DNA of 64,000 bases from an uncultured Atopobium sp. (GTDB lineage: Bacteria; Actinomycetota; Coriobacteriia; Coriobacteriales; Atopobiaceae), in contig CALKTD010000010.1 in assembly GCA_937997345.1 (NCBI GenBank), forward strand, positions 1 through 64,000, in the 5' to 3' direction. A program made the position numbers and the translations under genes. A model generated the notes under the pieces. That model did no database searches. It was not told where the DNA came from and was given only the letters and a program-made list of their open reading frames with translations. This document shows positions 35,209 to 44,478 of this stretch, piece by piece; position 1 is the first letter of the stretch, and each line of letters begins with the position of its first letter.

Positions 35209-35532
35209 ATGGCTCAGAAAGACGGCCAAACACAGGAAAGTTGTTGTCATTGTGATCACAAGGCTACTCCTCGCTCAAGCGAGCTTAAAAGTGGGGTTTC
35301 TCGCCGTATTAACCGTGCAATCGGCCAGTTAAATGGCATTAAAACAATGATTGACGAGGATCGTTATTGCGGAGATGTTCTTATTCAGCTTGCAGCAGTT
35401 GAGTCTGCGGTCAAGGCCATCTCAAGAGAAGTAATGCAAGATCACCTGGAGTCTTGCGTAGTTGATCGCATTCAGTCAGGTGATACAGAAGTTATTGATG
35501 AGGTTATGGACCTCTTTAAGCGTTTTATGTAA
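35209..35532 (+). CDS. csoR: Copper-sensing transcriptional repressor CsoR
   Basis: A 107-residue helical DUF156-family repressor. The copper ligands of CsoR are visible: Cys in DRYCGDVL, then His and Cys in DHLESC. The N-terminal extension holds further potential ligands (CCHCDH), unusual in CsoR. Family members leave DNA on binding Cu(I). AAGGAGG precedes the ATG, two operator-like palindromes lie upstream, and the copper exporter follows 9 bases downstream. Confidence 0.92.
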   Translation: MAQKDGQTQESCCHCDHKATPRSSELKSGVSRRINRAIGQLNGIKTMIDEDRYCGDVLIQLAAVESAVKAISREVMQDHLESCVVDRIQSGDTEVIDEVMDLFKRFM

Positions 35533-35541
35533 GGCGGCGTT

Positions 35542-38145
35542 ATGGATCAGAAAGTTTTTGATGTACAAGGAATGACGTGTGCAAGTTGTTCTGCGCACGT
35601 AGAGAAGGCGGCAAACTCTGTTTCTGGTGTCTTTGAGGCTCGCGTTAATCTGCTTAAGAATTCTATGGAAGTTGATTACGACGGTAATCCAGATACCCTC
35701 AAGCAGATTTCTGACGTAGTAAGCAAAGCAGGCTATGAGGTAACACCTCGTAGCGACAAAAAAGATTCTGCTGCAACTACTAAGGCAGATGCTACCGATG
35801 CTTCAGAAAAGGCGGTAAAGCAAAAGAGGATTGAACTTATCTCCTCAATGGCGTTTGCCATTCCACTGTTCTATCTTGCCATGGGTGAGATGATGGGAGC
35901 ACCTGTTCCACCTGCTGTTTCTGGCATGAATGGCATGATGAACTTGGCTCTTACCGAATTTTTGCTTTGCATTCCTATTCTGTTCATTTGTCGTCACTAT
36001 TTTATTGGTGGATTTCGCTCGCTTTTGCATGGCGCTCCTAATATGGACTCACTCATTGCGTTAGGCTCAGCAGCGTCGTTTGCCTACAGTGTTGTCAGTT
36101 TGTACCAGATGGCAAACGCTTTTGTTGCAGGAGACATTGCTGCAGCTCACCAGGCAATGCACGGTATGTACTTTGAATCCGCAGGTTTGATTCTTGCTCT
36201 GATTACTTTGGGCAAGTTCTTTGAGGCTCGCGCAAAAGGTCATACCACAGGTGCAATTAACGCACTTATGAACCTTGCTCCAAAGACGGCCATTCTCGTC
36301 AAAGATGGCGTTGAGCAGGAAGTTCCTGCAGATACCGTTGTGGTGGGAGACGTGCTTGTGGTAAGGGCGGGTCAGTCAATCCCTGTTGATGGCCAGCTCA
36401 TCGAAGGAGAAGGATCTGTCGATGAGTCCGCGATTACCGGAGAGCCCGTTCCTGTAAGTAAGACCGTTGGCGATTCCGTGACAGGTGCAACGGTATCTAC
36501 CGGCGGCTGGTTTAAGATGCGTGCCACCGCTGTTGGCGATGACACTACACTAGCAGGCATTATCCGCCTGGTTGACGAGGCAACAAGCTCCAAAGCACCT
36601 ATCGAGCGTCTTGCTGACAGCATTGCTGGTGTTTTTGTACCTGTTGTCATTGGAATTGCGCTGGTCACGTTTGCGGCATGGTTTGTCTTTGTGGCCCCCG
36701 GTGACTTTGCAGTTGCTCTGTCGCATGCTGTTTCTGTTTTGGTTATTTCGTGCCCTTGCGCACTTGGCTTGGCAACTCCTACCGCCATTATGGTGGGCAC
36801 CGGCCTGGGCGCTTCAAATGGCATTTTGGTCAAGTCCGCCGACGCGCTTGAGGGTGCAGTTAGAGCAACCGTGGTTGTTCTTGATAAGACGGGAACGCTC
36901 ACTGAGGGCAAGCCAAGCGTAACTGACGTACTTTTTGCAGATAGTACCTCCGAGAATCAGCTGCTTGAGTACGCATATGCGCTTGAGCAAAAGAGCGAGC
37001 ATCCACTTGCGCAGGCAATTGTTACGTACGCTCAAGAGAAGCTAGGAGAGTCTGCAGGCAGCTCTCTTGATGTACAGGAGTTCTCACAGGTTGCTGGTGG
37101 TGGTCTCACAGCAACGGTTGGCGAGAAACGCCTTGTAGCAGGTAACGCTCGTCTTATGGAGCAGGAGGGTATCAGCATACAAGAGCTGGCTTCCCAGGCT
37201 CAGCAGCTAGCTGAAGAGGCAAAAACACCGCTGTACTTTGCGCTTGAGGGTAAGCTTCTTGGTGTCATTGCTGTAGCCGATAAGGTTAAGCAGACCAGTG
37301 CGTCCACCATTGCTCGTCTTCGTGCTATGGGCATCAAGTCCGTCATGCTCACCGGCGATCAGGCAACAACGGCAAACGTCATTGGTAAGGAACTGGGCGT
37401 TGATCAGGTTATCTCTGACGTCTTGCCAAGCCAAAAAGAGTCTTACATTAGGCAGTTCCAGGACGCTGGAGAAAACGTTGTCATGGTAGGCGATGGCATC
37501 AACGATGCTCCAGCACTCGCGCGTGCAAACGTGGGAATTGCAATTGGTGCAGGTACTGATGTTGCTATTGAGTCTGCTGACATTGTCTTGATGAAGTCTG
37601 ATCCAGCTGATGTTGCAACTTCAATTGAGCTTTCTCGCGCCACCATGACCAACATCAAAGAGAATCTGTTCTGGGCACTGTTCTATAACACCATTTGTAT
37701 CCCTGTTGCTATGGGCCTGTTGTATCCATTTGGTATTTCGCTGAACCCTATGATTGGTGCAGCTGCCATGGGCTTCTCGTCAGTCTTTGTTGTATGCAAT
37801 GCACTGCGCCTGCGTACCTGGAAGCCAAAGAATACTAGCTCAGCAACTCATCAAGACGTTCATGACACAAAACCAGTCATTGACGTTCAAACTAAGTCTA
37901 CAAACGACGCATCCGCGTCACAGAAGGAGGAATCTTATATGGAGAAGAAACTAAACGTAGAGGGTATGTCTTGCCAGCACTGTGCCGCACACGTCACGCA
38001 GGCTCTTGAGGCTGTCGAGGGTGTCTCTAAGGCAACCGTTTCACTTGACGAGAAGAGTGCTGTAGTTGAGCTATCTTCTGATGTCGCTGATAGCGCATTG
38101 GTTGATGCTGTTGTTCAGGCAGGATATGAGGCTACTATTGCCTAA
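35542..38145 (+). CDS. copA: Cu(I)-exporting P1B-ATPase CopA with C-terminal CopZ-like domain
   Basis: An 867-residue pump for copper efflux. An N-terminal heavy-metal domain has GMTCASC near residue 9; the core has eight membrane helices with the CPC ion motif ([13 protein letters not shown]), the phosphorylation site DKTGTLTEG and the hinge GDGINDAPA. After the last helix comes a polar linker of about 35 residues, then a second heavy-metal domain (GMSCQHC) from residue 800 to the end. A C-terminal position for such a domain is unusual. Inside the gene a separate start lies at this domain. The 3' end overlaps the convergent add gene by 11 bases. Confidence 0.95.
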   Translation: MDQKVFDVQGMTCASCSAHVEKAANSVSGVFEARVNLLKNSMEVDYDGNPDTLKQISDVVSKAGYEVTPRSDKKDSAATTKADATDASEKAVKQKRIELISSMAFAIPLFYLAMGEMMGAPVPPAVSGMNGMMNLALTEFLLCIPILFICRHYFIGGFRSLLHGAPNMDSLIALGSAASFAYSVVSLYQMANAFVAGDIAAAHQAMHGMYFESAGLILALITLGKFFEARAKGHTTGAINALMNLAPKTAILVKDGVEQEVPADTVVVGDVLVVRAGQSIPVDGQLIEGEGSVDESAITGEPVPVSKTVGDSVTGATVSTGGWFKMRATAVGDDTTLAGIIRLVDEATSSKAPIERLADSIAGVFVPVVIGIALVTFAAWFVFVAPGDFAVALSHAVSVLVISCPCALGLATPTAIMVGTGLGASNGILVKSADALEGAVRATVVVLDKTGTLTEGKPSVTDVLFADSTSENQLLEYAYALEQKSEHPLAQAIVTYAQEKLGESAGSSLDVQEFSQVAGGGLTATVGEKRLVAGNARLMEQEGISIQELASQAQQLAEEAKTPLYFALEGKLLGVIAVADKVKQTSASTIARLRAMGIKSVMLTGDQATTANVIGKELGVDQVISDVLPSQKESYIRQFQDAGENVVMVGDGINDAPALARANVGIAIGAGTDVAIESADIVLMKSDPADVATSIELSRATMTNIKENLFWALFYNTICIPVAMGLLYPFGISLNPMIGAAAMGFSSVFVVCNALRLRTWKPKNTSSATHQDVHDTKPVIDVQTKSTNDASASQKEESYMEKKLNVEGMSCQHCAAHVTQALEAVEGVSKATVSLDEKSAVVELSSDVADSALVDAVVQAGYEATIA
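37939..38145 (+). CDS. copZ: Internal in-frame start: candidate CopZ copper chaperone (68 aa)
   Basis: Within copA and in the same frame, AAGGAGG at 37924-37930 lies eight bases before ATG 37939. Initiation here would give a free 68-residue chaperone starting [15 protein letters not shown], the size and fold of CopZ. The same mRNA could thus yield pump and chaperone. In E. coli a free CopA(Z) arises from copA by a frameshift, so a dual product has precedent, though by another route. The site might also be a relic of separate genes joined by loss of a stop codon. Use in vivo is not shown. Confidence 0.55.
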   Translation: MEKKLNVEGMSCQHCAAHVTQALEAVEGVSKATVSLDEKSAVVELSSDVADSALVDAVVQAGYEATIA

Positions 38146-39133
38146 GGTGGGCAAGTAGACGATCCTTCTCGCTAGAATTACTAAATACCGCACGTGCAGC
38201 ATTTTTAGCAAGCTCACGTGCGGTATTTTTGTCTAGACTGCAGTGCTGTTGTAAAAGCTCAAACTCGCGCGAGAGGGTAGTGTTGGAGACAGTCATGTTG
38301 TCCGTGTTGATAGTAACCGTCAGACCTGCATCAAGCAGTTGCTCAAGAGGGAAGCGCTCTATTGACTCAAAGATACGCGTCTGAAGGTTGCTGGTAGGGC
38401 AAATCTCAAGAGCAACATTTGCAGACTTGAGGTCCTGGATAACGCCTGCGTCCTCCAAAGAGCGAACACCGTGACCAATACGTTGTGCGCCAAGTCGAAG
38501 TGCAGCCTTGATGCTTTCTGGACCAGTAGCCTCTCCCGCGTGAATAGTAAAAGGAACATCTTTTCTTTGTGCTTCAGCAAAAAGTGACGAGAAATTCTTT
38601 GTGGCAAAGAGCGCTTCTGCTCCTGCTAAGTCTGATGCTACGACGCCATTTCCAAGGTATGCTGCCGCTAGATCAATTGACTCTTCATTTTTGTGCTTAA
38701 GCTCTTTACCTGTGCCACGCATAGCGCAAACAATATACGCTGTGTGGAGCTCTGACTGTGGGTGCTCTGCATAGAAGTCAGCTCTACCAGCAAGAACAGC
38801 CTCAAGAACTTCTTGCTGAGAAAGACCTCCTGCAGTAAGACTTCCTGGTGCAAAACGAGGCTCTGCATAGAGAATACCCTCTGCGTCAAGCTGCTCGTGG
38901 AATGCCTTTGCAACCGTACGAATGCCCTGTGCTGACTGCATAAGCTTGAGCGGCAGCTCAAATGTTGCAAGATACTGGTTAAGATCCTGGCAATGAGCTG
39001 GGACTTGCATCTTTTCTTTGAGTTCAGCCAAAGAGAAATCAAGTCCCGCATCTGCTGCAAGTTGGGCTGCGGCAGATAGTGGAATTGATCCATCAAGATG
39101 AACATGCAAATCGATAAGAGCACAGGAGCTCAT
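38135..39133 (-). CDS. add: Adenosine deaminase family protein
   Basis: A 332-residue amidohydrolase-fold enzyme of purine salvage converting adenosine to inosine. The zinc site is visible as DLHVHLDGS near residue 8 and IHAGEATG near 195, with the GHGVR run near 220 and NTDN near 276 in place of the usual NTDDP. This last change suggests checking whether adenosine, adenine or another nucleoside is used. The stop codon region overlaps the copA end by 11 bases (convergent). Confidence 0.88.
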   Translation of the reverse strand: MSSCALIDLHVHLDGSIPLSAAAQLAADAGLDFSLAELKEKMQVPAHCQDLNQYLATFELPLKLMQSAQGIRTVAKAFHEQLDAEGILYAEPRFAPGSLTAGGLSQQEVLEAVLAGRADFYAEHPQSELHTAYIVCAMRGTGKELKHKNEESIDLAAAYLGNGVVASDLAGAEALFATKNFSSLFAEAQRKDVPFTIHAGEATGPESIKAALRLGAQRIGHGVRSLEDAGVIQDLKSANVALEICPTSNLQTRIFESIERFPLEQLLDAGLTVTINTDNMTVSNTTLSREFELLQQHCSLDKNTARELAKNAARAVFSNSSEKDRLLAHLRQ

Positions 39134-39178
39134 GGCGCCTCCTACAAGAAACGTATGCTTTGGCGCAAAGAGCGCAAA

Positions 39179-40213
39179 CTAGATAGCTACATCATACGGT
39201 AGGGAAGTGGCATTTTCCAAATCGTTTGCAAGTTTTTCAAACTGGTATCCATTGATGCGCTCGAGTAGATGTACCTCATCAGGCAAAACGTCATAGTGAA
39301 TCTGTGAACAAATAGCGCAGGCAATAGACCCAATGGTGTCCGTGTCTCCACCCATCTCCGCAGCTATTCTCGCTGCTTTAGAGACTTTTCCTTGAGAGAG
39401 CTTAACTACCGCAAGAACTGCAGGTATTGTCTCTATGGTTTCATAACCACAGCCGCAGTAGTCGTAGATGTCTCTTGATGCTGCTAGGGGAGCCTCTAGG
39501 TTTTTGGCACCCTCGCAAAACTCCAGCGCCATGATACACTTTTGATACATGCTGGGCATAGGCATTTGTGTACCAATTTTTGTGTAGAGAGCTCGGTGTC
39601 CGTAACTTAAAGCAGTTTCAAGAGCGTCCTCTACTGTAAACGAGTTTTCAGAAAGACCTCTGCTTATGGCGGCAACAATCATTGCTGCGCCCATGATAGC
39701 TACGTTAGTTCCATGAGTGGGAAGCGCAAGATCAGTAACGCTGTTAATGAGCGCATGTTTGTCTTTCCAGCTAACAATTGAAGCCATCGGCGCACATTTC
39801 ATGGCACATCCGTTAGTAGTTCCAAGGCGACCACACGTTTTAAGCGAGTGGCCAGAAAGTCGATTGGCTAACGCAACTCTTGTGGAAGGGCCAACTACCT
39901 GAGCAGCGTTTGGCTCTGTTGCCACATAATTTTCTAGTGCATCAAAGTAGCGGGATTGGTTAAAAACTCCCTGGTTATCAATGATGTTTTTAGTCAAAAT
40001 GATTGCATTTGCTGTGTCATCTGTAGTCTGACCTGCGGTAAAAGGTCTTCCAAAAAAGTCATTTTTAGGTGGATTTGAAAGACTTTGAACTCCATCAGGA
40101 AATGCAAAATCGATTTGGTGTGGTGACATCATCTCTGTTGGCATGCCATAGGCGTCGCCATAGGCAAGGGCCGTAAGCATCCTATAGAGTTTAATCTTTC
40201 TTGCCGTGCTCAT
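39179..40213 (-). CDS. ADP-ribosylglycohydrolase family protein
   Basis: A 344-residue protein of the DraG/ARH family, which removes ADP-ribose from proteins or cleaves related compounds. Metal-binding motifs are visible: the early ALAYGDAYGMPTE, AGQTTDDTANA near residue 62 and GGDTDTIGSIACAI near 290. ATG 40211-40213 is chosen because it lies one base after the stop of a short upstream ORF; GTG 40220-40222 is an alternative. No partner ADP-ribosyltransferase is seen. It faces the same way as add, 45 bases away. Confidence 0.85.
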   Translation of the reverse strand: MSTARKIKLYRMLTALAYGDAYGMPTEMMSPHQIDFAFPDGVQSLSNPPKNDFFGRPFTAGQTTDDTANAIILTKNIIDNQGVFNQSRYFDALENYVATEPNAAQVVGPSTRVALANRLSGHSLKTCGRLGTTNGCAMKCAPMASIVSWKDKHALINSVTDLALPTHGTNVAIMGAAMIVAAISRGLSENSFTVEDALETALSYGHRALYTKIGTQMPMPSMYQKCIMALEFCEGAKNLEAPLAASRDIYDYCGCGYETIETIPAVLAVVKLSQGKVSKAARIAAEMGGDTDTIGSIACAICSQIHYDVLPDEVHLLERINGYQFEKLANDLENATSLPYDVAI

Positions 40214-40214
40214 G

Positions 40215-40310
40215 TTACTCACGCTTCTTCATGTTAGAAGAACGTGATGTTTTGGCTCTGCAGAGACTCTTGTTACCTGCAGAGATAAGCTTCTCATAGC
40301 AGCATGCCAT
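40215..40310 (-). CDS. Short upstream ORF, 31 aa, Cys-containing and basic
   Basis: A 31-codon ORF starting MACCYEKL and ending NMKKRE, with GAGGGGAG seven bases before the ATG. The stop codon is followed after one base by the glycohydrolase ATG, so translation could be coupled. It has three cysteines, two adjacent. It might be a leader peptide or a small protein; no family is recognised. Confidence 0.45.
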   Translation of the reverse strand: MACCYEKLISAGNKSLCRAKTSRSSNMKKRE

Positions 40311-40647
40311 GATTGCTCCCCTCAATTAGATATTCTCTGTCTTTGCAGGTTTTTTCTTTACTGTGCCGTAAAGAATGCCTCACTCCTTAGATCCTTACTT
40401 TCCCAGCTTGTAGTCGCAATACAAGCTAGATGGCTCAGACAGAAAATATCTCCCCCAAGTATGTTTAAAGATATCAAATATTTAAGTATTACTACAGGGG
40501 GTAAGGCTTATTAATCGGCAGACGGTAGCTGAAGAGAGCTTAGAGGTAACTTGCTCACAATAGTGACTACATTCTGTTTTATATTCTCTCTAACGTACTG
40601 TGCCATTGCTGGGTAAAATGGATGGTAGCAATCTGAAAGGAATGGAC
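40311..40647. other. Intergenic region with two hairpins (glycohydrolase leader / phospholipase promoter)
   Basis: No gene of normal size lies here. Two perfect inverted repeats stand out: TTCTTTAC-N6-GTAAAGAA (40354-40375) and AGCTTGTA-N7-TACAAGCT (40405-40427). On the minus strand both would be in the 5' leader of the short ORF and glycohydrolase. I do not recognise a known riboswitch class. The last 50 bases, with GGTAAAATGG near 40612, probably hold the promoter of the plus-strand gene at 40648. Confidence 0.45.
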
Positions 40648-41610
40648 ATGCCCGCAATTTTGACTCATGACTTCTTTGGTAAGGATGCCTTTGATATAGC
40701 TGCAGGCAAACTTGGTTTTTCTACGATGGAAGAGCGAGAAGCTTTTCTGTTGGGCAACCAAGGTCCAGATCCGCTGTTTTATTTAGCAGCAGATCCGCTG
40801 CTGCATCGCTACGCTAAATATGCATCGATCATGCATAAAGAAAAAACGCCCGAACTTCTTCTTTCTATGCGAGACGCAATTGCGCCTCTGCCACTTAAAG
40901 ACGTTGCGGTTGCTCGCGCCTATATTGCGGGATTCCTCTGCCACTATATGCTTGATTCCACTGCTCATCCTTTTGTCTATTACTGGCAAAACATGCTCAC
41001 CTCTCAAGGTGTAGAGGGCTTGGATGAATCTGCTAAAAATCAAGTACATGCAGAAATCGAGAAGGACCTTGATGAGGCAATTCTTTACGCCCATCTTGGT
41101 AAAACGGTAGCTACCTATAGGCCTTATAGCGAGGTTTTGAAGGCATCGCTGCATACGCTTTACGTTTTGGATAGAGTGTTTTTCTTTGCGTTGCTATGGA
41201 CGTATGAAAAACCTACCGATACCAGGATTTTCTCGTCAGCTGCTGTTGATTTTAGGATTATCCAGCATCTAGCGTATTCGCCGACAGGTAAGAAGAGAAA
41301 GCTACTTGGTCATCTTGAGCGTACCTTTGGTACGAATAGGTTTTCTTTGATTGAGGCACTCTCTCACGGGGCAAGGGAATCTTCTGATTCTGATTTTGAT
41401 AACAGAGCGGGAAATGAGTGGACTGATCCTTTTACGGGAGAGGTTCGCAAAGATAGCTTCTGGGATTTATATGATCATGCGCTGGCAAATGTACCGTATG
41501 CACTTGACGTTTTCTTCTCGCCAGACTTTAATCTTGATACTGCAAAAGAGCTTACACAAAATCTGAACTTTGATGGTCAGACGCTTGCAGATGAAGGTTC
41601 GACAGAATAG
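40648..41610 (+). CDS. Zinc-dependent phospholipase C-like protein
   Basis: A 320-residue protein of the zinc-dependent phospholipase C / DUF-like family. GNQGPDPLFY near residue 35 and AGFLCHYMLDSTAHPFVYY near 92 carry the His and Asp residues of the metal site. There is no signal peptide, so a cytosolic hydrolase acting on an unknown phosphate ester is more likely than a toxin. The ATG lies six bases after AAAGGA. A phosphatase and a DNA glycosylase gene follow closely, suggesting one transcript. Confidence 0.78.
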   Translation: MPAILTHDFFGKDAFDIAAGKLGFSTMEEREAFLLGNQGPDPLFYLAADPLLHRYAKYASIMHKEKTPELLLSMRDAIAPLPLKDVAVARAYIAGFLCHYMLDSTAHPFVYYWQNMLTSQGVEGLDESAKNQVHAEIEKDLDEAILYAHLGKTVATYRPYSEVLKASLHTLYVLDRVFFFALLWTYEKPTDTRIFSSAAVDFRIIQHLAYSPTGKKRKLLGHLERTFGTNRFSLIEALSHGARESSDSDFDNRAGNEWTDPFTGEVRKDSFWDLYDHALANVPYALDVFFSPDFNLDTAKELTQNLNFDGQTLADEGSTE

Positions 41611-41616
41611 GTTTTT

Positions 41617-42396
41617 GTGGCAACGTACGTTTTTTCTGATATTCACGGTCATGTGGAGCCGCTAAGGCGTGCTCTAGAGCGTGTTAATCCAACTGAGTCA
41701 GACGTGTTCTATTGTCTTGGTGACATGATTGACCGTGGTCCTAGCTCGCTTGCCACTATTAAGACAATTCGCGAGCTTCCTAACTGTACAGTTTTAATGG
41801 GCAATCATGAGCAACTTGCGTTGCAAGCGTTGGACCCAGAAGCTGACGTTGAAGCTCAGTTTATGTGGCAGATTAACGGAGGAGAGGCAACGCTTGCTGA
41901 GCTCAAGACGCTTTCTGAAGAAGAATATAGTGAGCTGATTGACTGGCTGCAGGCGCTTCCTTTGTACACCACAGTTGAGGTCCAGGGTAGAGATTTTGTT
42001 CTGGTACATGCGGGAGTAAAGTCTAATGGGGTTCCCTTGCCAACCGCCTGGGATAAGACTTCTTTGGAACAGTATTTAAGCAAGCAATCTGAAAATGATC
42101 TTTTGTGGATTCGTGAAGAGTTCTGGCAATATCCTACGGATTTCCGTACATCAGAAGCAGCGTATCCCGTTGTAATTTGTGGCCATACACCCACTCCTTT
42201 GTTAGCAAGTTTTGGTGCAAAAAACTTGAATCGCAGCGCCACTACTCCTGATGGCCTTGCGCAATGGGTTCAGTCAGATGGCGATAAGTGGGGAATTGAC
42301 ACAGGCACTACAGGTGGAGCCGGCTACGGCCAAGTAACTGTACTGCGCCTTGATGATTTGCAGGAGTTTGTTGAGCCGCTGCAAGAAGGTGAGTAG
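41617..42396 (+). CDS. Metallophosphoesterase (PP2A/PrpE-like)
   Basis: A 259-residue calcineurin-like phosphatase. The metal motifs are in order: FSDIHGH near residue 6, GDMIDRGP near 36, GNHE near 63, a His in FVLVHAGV near 127, and CGHTP near 188. The layout matches bacterial Ser/Thr phosphatases and ApaH-like or PrpE-like enzymes; the substrate could be phosphoprotein or a dinucleotide. Start GTG 41617 lies six bases after the previous stop codon and has a weak ribosome-binding site. Confidence 0.85.
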   Translation: MATYVFSDIHGHVEPLRRALERVNPTESDVFYCLGDMIDRGPSSLATIKTIRELPNCTVLMGNHEQLALQALDPEADVEAQFMWQINGGEATLAELKTLSEEEYSELIDWLQALPLYTTVEVQGRDFVLVHAGVKSNGVPLPTAWDKTSLEQYLSKQSENDLLWIREEFWQYPTDFRTSEAAYPVVICGHTPTPLLASFGAKNLNRSATTPDGLAQWVQSDGDKWGIDTGTTGGAGYGQVTVLRLDDLQEFVEPLQEGE

Positions 42397-42398
42397 TT

Positions 42399-42956
42399 GT
42401 GGCTGTGAAGATGCCACAGCCTGCCGGCGATAGTACAAAAACAGTGCTTGCGCATGTAGAGAACACGCTTGACCCTATCATCTTTCCTGATTCTCGCGTG
42501 CTGCTTTTGGGATCTATGCCTAGTCCCAAGTCTCGAGAAATTGGCTTTTACTTTGGCAATCCTCAGAATAGATTCTGGCGCGTAGTTGCCGCGTTATATG
42601 GCGAGAAACCCCTCACGTCCAAACCTGAAAAGATTGACTTCTGTAAAAGACATCATTTTGCTCTCTGTGATGTTCTTAAGGCTTGTGATATTAAGGGTGC
42701 TAGTGATGCTTCTATTGCAAATCCGATTCCACACAATATTGGCGCTCTTATTCAAGATTCATCAATCTGCGCTATTTTTACGCTAGGCGGCACCGCAACA
42801 AAATTTTACAGGCGTTATACTGAGCAACAAACTGGTATTTCTGCACGTCAACTACCTTCTACAAGTCCCGCTAACGCACGTATGTCAGTTGAGGATTTGG
42901 TGGAGGAATTTTCCATTATCAAAAAATTTACCAATTGTGAGTTGACAATATCCTAG
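42399..42956 (+). CDS. DNA-deoxyinosine glycosylase (uracil-DNA glycosylase superfamily)
   Basis: A 185-residue member of the UDG superfamily, closest to the hypoxanthine/deoxyinosine type: GSMPSPKSREIGFYFGNPQN near residue 38 and the end motif LPSTSPANA near 150 are visible. It would remove deaminated bases (hypoxanthine from deoxyadenosine) to start base excision repair. The GTG at 42399 comes two bases after the phosphatase stop codon; ATG 42411 is an alternative. Confidence 0.85.
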   Translation: MAVKMPQPAGDSTKTVLAHVENTLDPIIFPDSRVLLLGSMPSPKSREIGFYFGNPQNRFWRVVAALYGEKPLTSKPEKIDFCKRHHFALCDVLKACDIKGASDASIANPIPHNIGALIQDSSICAIFTLGGTATKFYRRYTEQQTGISARQLPSTSPANARMSVEDLVEEFSIIKKFTNCELTIS

Positions 42957-42974
42957 TTGCGACTAGGATTATAC
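42942..42974 (+). promoter_or_regulatory. Promoter with dyad before the Cys leader ORF
   Basis: TTGACA (42942-42947) is a consensus -35. A dyad ATCCTAGT-N4-ACTAGGAT (42950-42969) fills the spacer, and TTATAC or overlapping hexamers up to 42974 could serve as -10, though the exact spacing is unclear. The dyad is well placed as an operator. Confidence 0.5.
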
Positions 42975-42985
42975 GCATGCGAATT

Positions 42986-43063
42986 ATGGCTACGACATAC
43001 ACTGCACTTTGTGCATGCACCGCGATGTGTCTGGTGCCCGGGTTACATACGACCAGGGTGTAA
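42986..43063 (+). CDS. Candidate cysteine leader peptide (25-28 aa)
   Basis: A short ORF reads MATTYTALCACTAMCLVPG and six more residues before TAA, with three cysteine codons close together. An ATG three codons earlier (42977) is also in frame. No ribosome-binding site is visible, but the -10 element ends 12 bases upstream, so a leaderless mRNA, common in actinobacteria, is possible. Downstream, ACCAGG/CCTGGT and GCCCG/CGGGC can pair, and a hairpin TGTGTGA-N4-TCGCACA (43123-43140) lies just before the permease ribosome-binding site. Cysteine supply could control which structure forms. This is inference. Confidence 0.4.
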   Translation: MATTYTALCACTAMCLVPGLHTTRV

Positions 43064-43160
43064 TTGTCGCTGAGCAAAATTTTCCTGGTACAGACTCGGG
43101 CGTAAAGCTATTTTGTAACTCTTGTGTGAGTATTCGCACATCCCGAGAGGATTTATTCGC

Positions 43161-43814
43161 ATGGATTGGAGCTTCATAGGGGAACACCTCCCACTGTATG
43201 CAGAAGCTGCAAAAATAACACTTACTATCTCTTTCTTTGGAGTTTTCTTCTCGCTTATCGTTGGTTTGATAAGTGCTCAGATTTCGCTGACAAAAATTCC
43301 TGTTTTGAGTCAGCTTAATGCCGTTTATGTTGAGCTTTCCAGAGGAACTCCCCTGCTTATTCAGCTGTTTCTTATCTACTTTGGCCTAACTAAAGTTGGT
43401 CTCAAAATGGATGCAGAGATAGCTGCTGTCGTGGGATTAACGTTTCTTGGTGGCTCCTATATGGCAGAAGTGTTTCGTGCAGGTTTTGAATCAGTTGCAG
43501 CTATTCAGTTTGAATCTGCACAGGTTTTGGGCCTCTCAAAGTTTCAAGCACTCCAGCATGTAATTCTTCCACAGGCACTTTCTGTAGCAATTTCTGGCCT
43601 CGTTGCTAACGTCATTTTCTTGATTAAGGAATCTTCTGTTGTTTCTGGCATTGCTTTGGCAGATTTGATGTATGTAACCAAAGACATTATCGGCATGCAG
43701 TACGACACTACAGAAGCCCTCTTTATGCTGGTTGTTTCTTATGTGATTATCCTCGTTCCTATTTCTTTGTTTGGCAGCTGGCTAGAGAGGAGGCTTGACT
43801 ATGCCCGTCGATAA
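43161..43814 (+). CDS. Amino-acid ABC permease 1 (probable cysteine importer)
   Basis: A 217-residue HisM/GlnP-type permease with about five membrane segments. LSRGTPLLIQLFLIYFG near residue 60 and the EAA loop (ESAQVLGLSKFQALQHVILP near 115) identify the family. It should pair with the next permease. GAGAGGA precedes the ATG by nine bases. Ligand assignment rests on the CjaA-like binding protein encoded in the same cluster. Confidence 0.9.
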   Translation: MDWSFIGEHLPLYAEAAKITLTISFFGVFFSLIVGLISAQISLTKIPVLSQLNAVYVELSRGTPLLIQLFLIYFGLTKVGLKMDAEIAAVVGLTFLGGSYMAEVFRAGFESVAAIQFESAQVLGLSKFQALQHVILPQALSVAISGLVANVIFLIKESSVVSGIALADLMYVTKDIIGMQYDTTEALFMLVVSYVIILVPISLFGSWLERRLDYARR

Positions 43815-44478
43815 TATTTTGTTGCAGGAAGGAGTGATAACGCGCCTTCTTGGAGGTCTTGCAACAACGGTGCACATTGGCCTTATCTCCGTGGCGCTTT
43901 CTATTCCTCTTGGTATTCTCGTTGGACTTTTTATGACATCCAACAACAAGGTTGTTCGCGCAATTCTTCGTGTTTACCTTGAGATTGTTCGTGTTATGCC
44001 TCAGCTGGTGCTGCTCTTTGTGGTGTTCTTTGGTACTTCTGAATGGTTTGATGTCAACTTTGATGGCATTGAAGCTTCAATTGTAGTTTTTACCTTCTGG
44101 GGAGCCGCCGAGCTTGGGGACCTGGTACGAGGAGCGTTGGAGTCAATTCCAGCGTCTCAGTATGACAGCGCGTTTGTACTTGGCCTTTCTCGCCAGCAGA
44201 CGTTTATTAAGGTCATTTTGCCTCAGGCTTTCAAACGCCTTTTGCCACCAGCCATTAACCTGATTACACGCATGATTAAGACAACGTCACTTTGTAATCT
44301 GATTAGCGTGGTTGAGCTGCTTAGAGTTGGTAGTCAGATCACCGATTTTTATCGCTTTAAGTTCCCAACTGACGGAGCACTTTGGATTTACGGAGCTATT
44401 TTCTTCCTGTATTTTGCTGCCTGCTTCCCACTTTCGTATCTTTCACGTAGGCTTGAGAGGAGCGCCTCACATGAGTAA
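43801..44478 (+). CDS. Amino-acid ABC permease 2 (probable cysteine importer)
   Basis: A 225-residue permease of the same family, with [14 protein letters not shown] near residue 60 and an EAA loop ([20 protein letters not shown] near 122). It overlaps the first permease by 14 bases and the ATPase gene by 8. GAGGAGG lies seven bases before the ATG. Two different permeases with one ATPase and one binding protein make a complete importer. A TTCTCGCC copy sits within it at 44187. Confidence 0.9.
   Translation: MPVDNILLQEGVITRLLGGLATTVHIGLISVALSIPLGILVGLFMTSNNKVVRAILRVYLEIVRVMPQLVLLFVVFFGTSEWFDVNFDGIEASIVVFTFWGAAELGDLVRGALESIPASQYDSAFVLGLSRQQTFIKVILPQAFKRLLPPAINLITRMIKTTSLCNLISVVELLRVGSQITDFYRFKFPTDGALWIYGAIFFLYFAACFPLSYLSRRLERSASHE

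Noticed and set aside
37840..37940. Programmed frameshift between CopA and CopZ as in E. coli
   Set aside because: The two parts are in the same frame and the linker is continuous, so no frameshift is needed; an internal start is the better idea.
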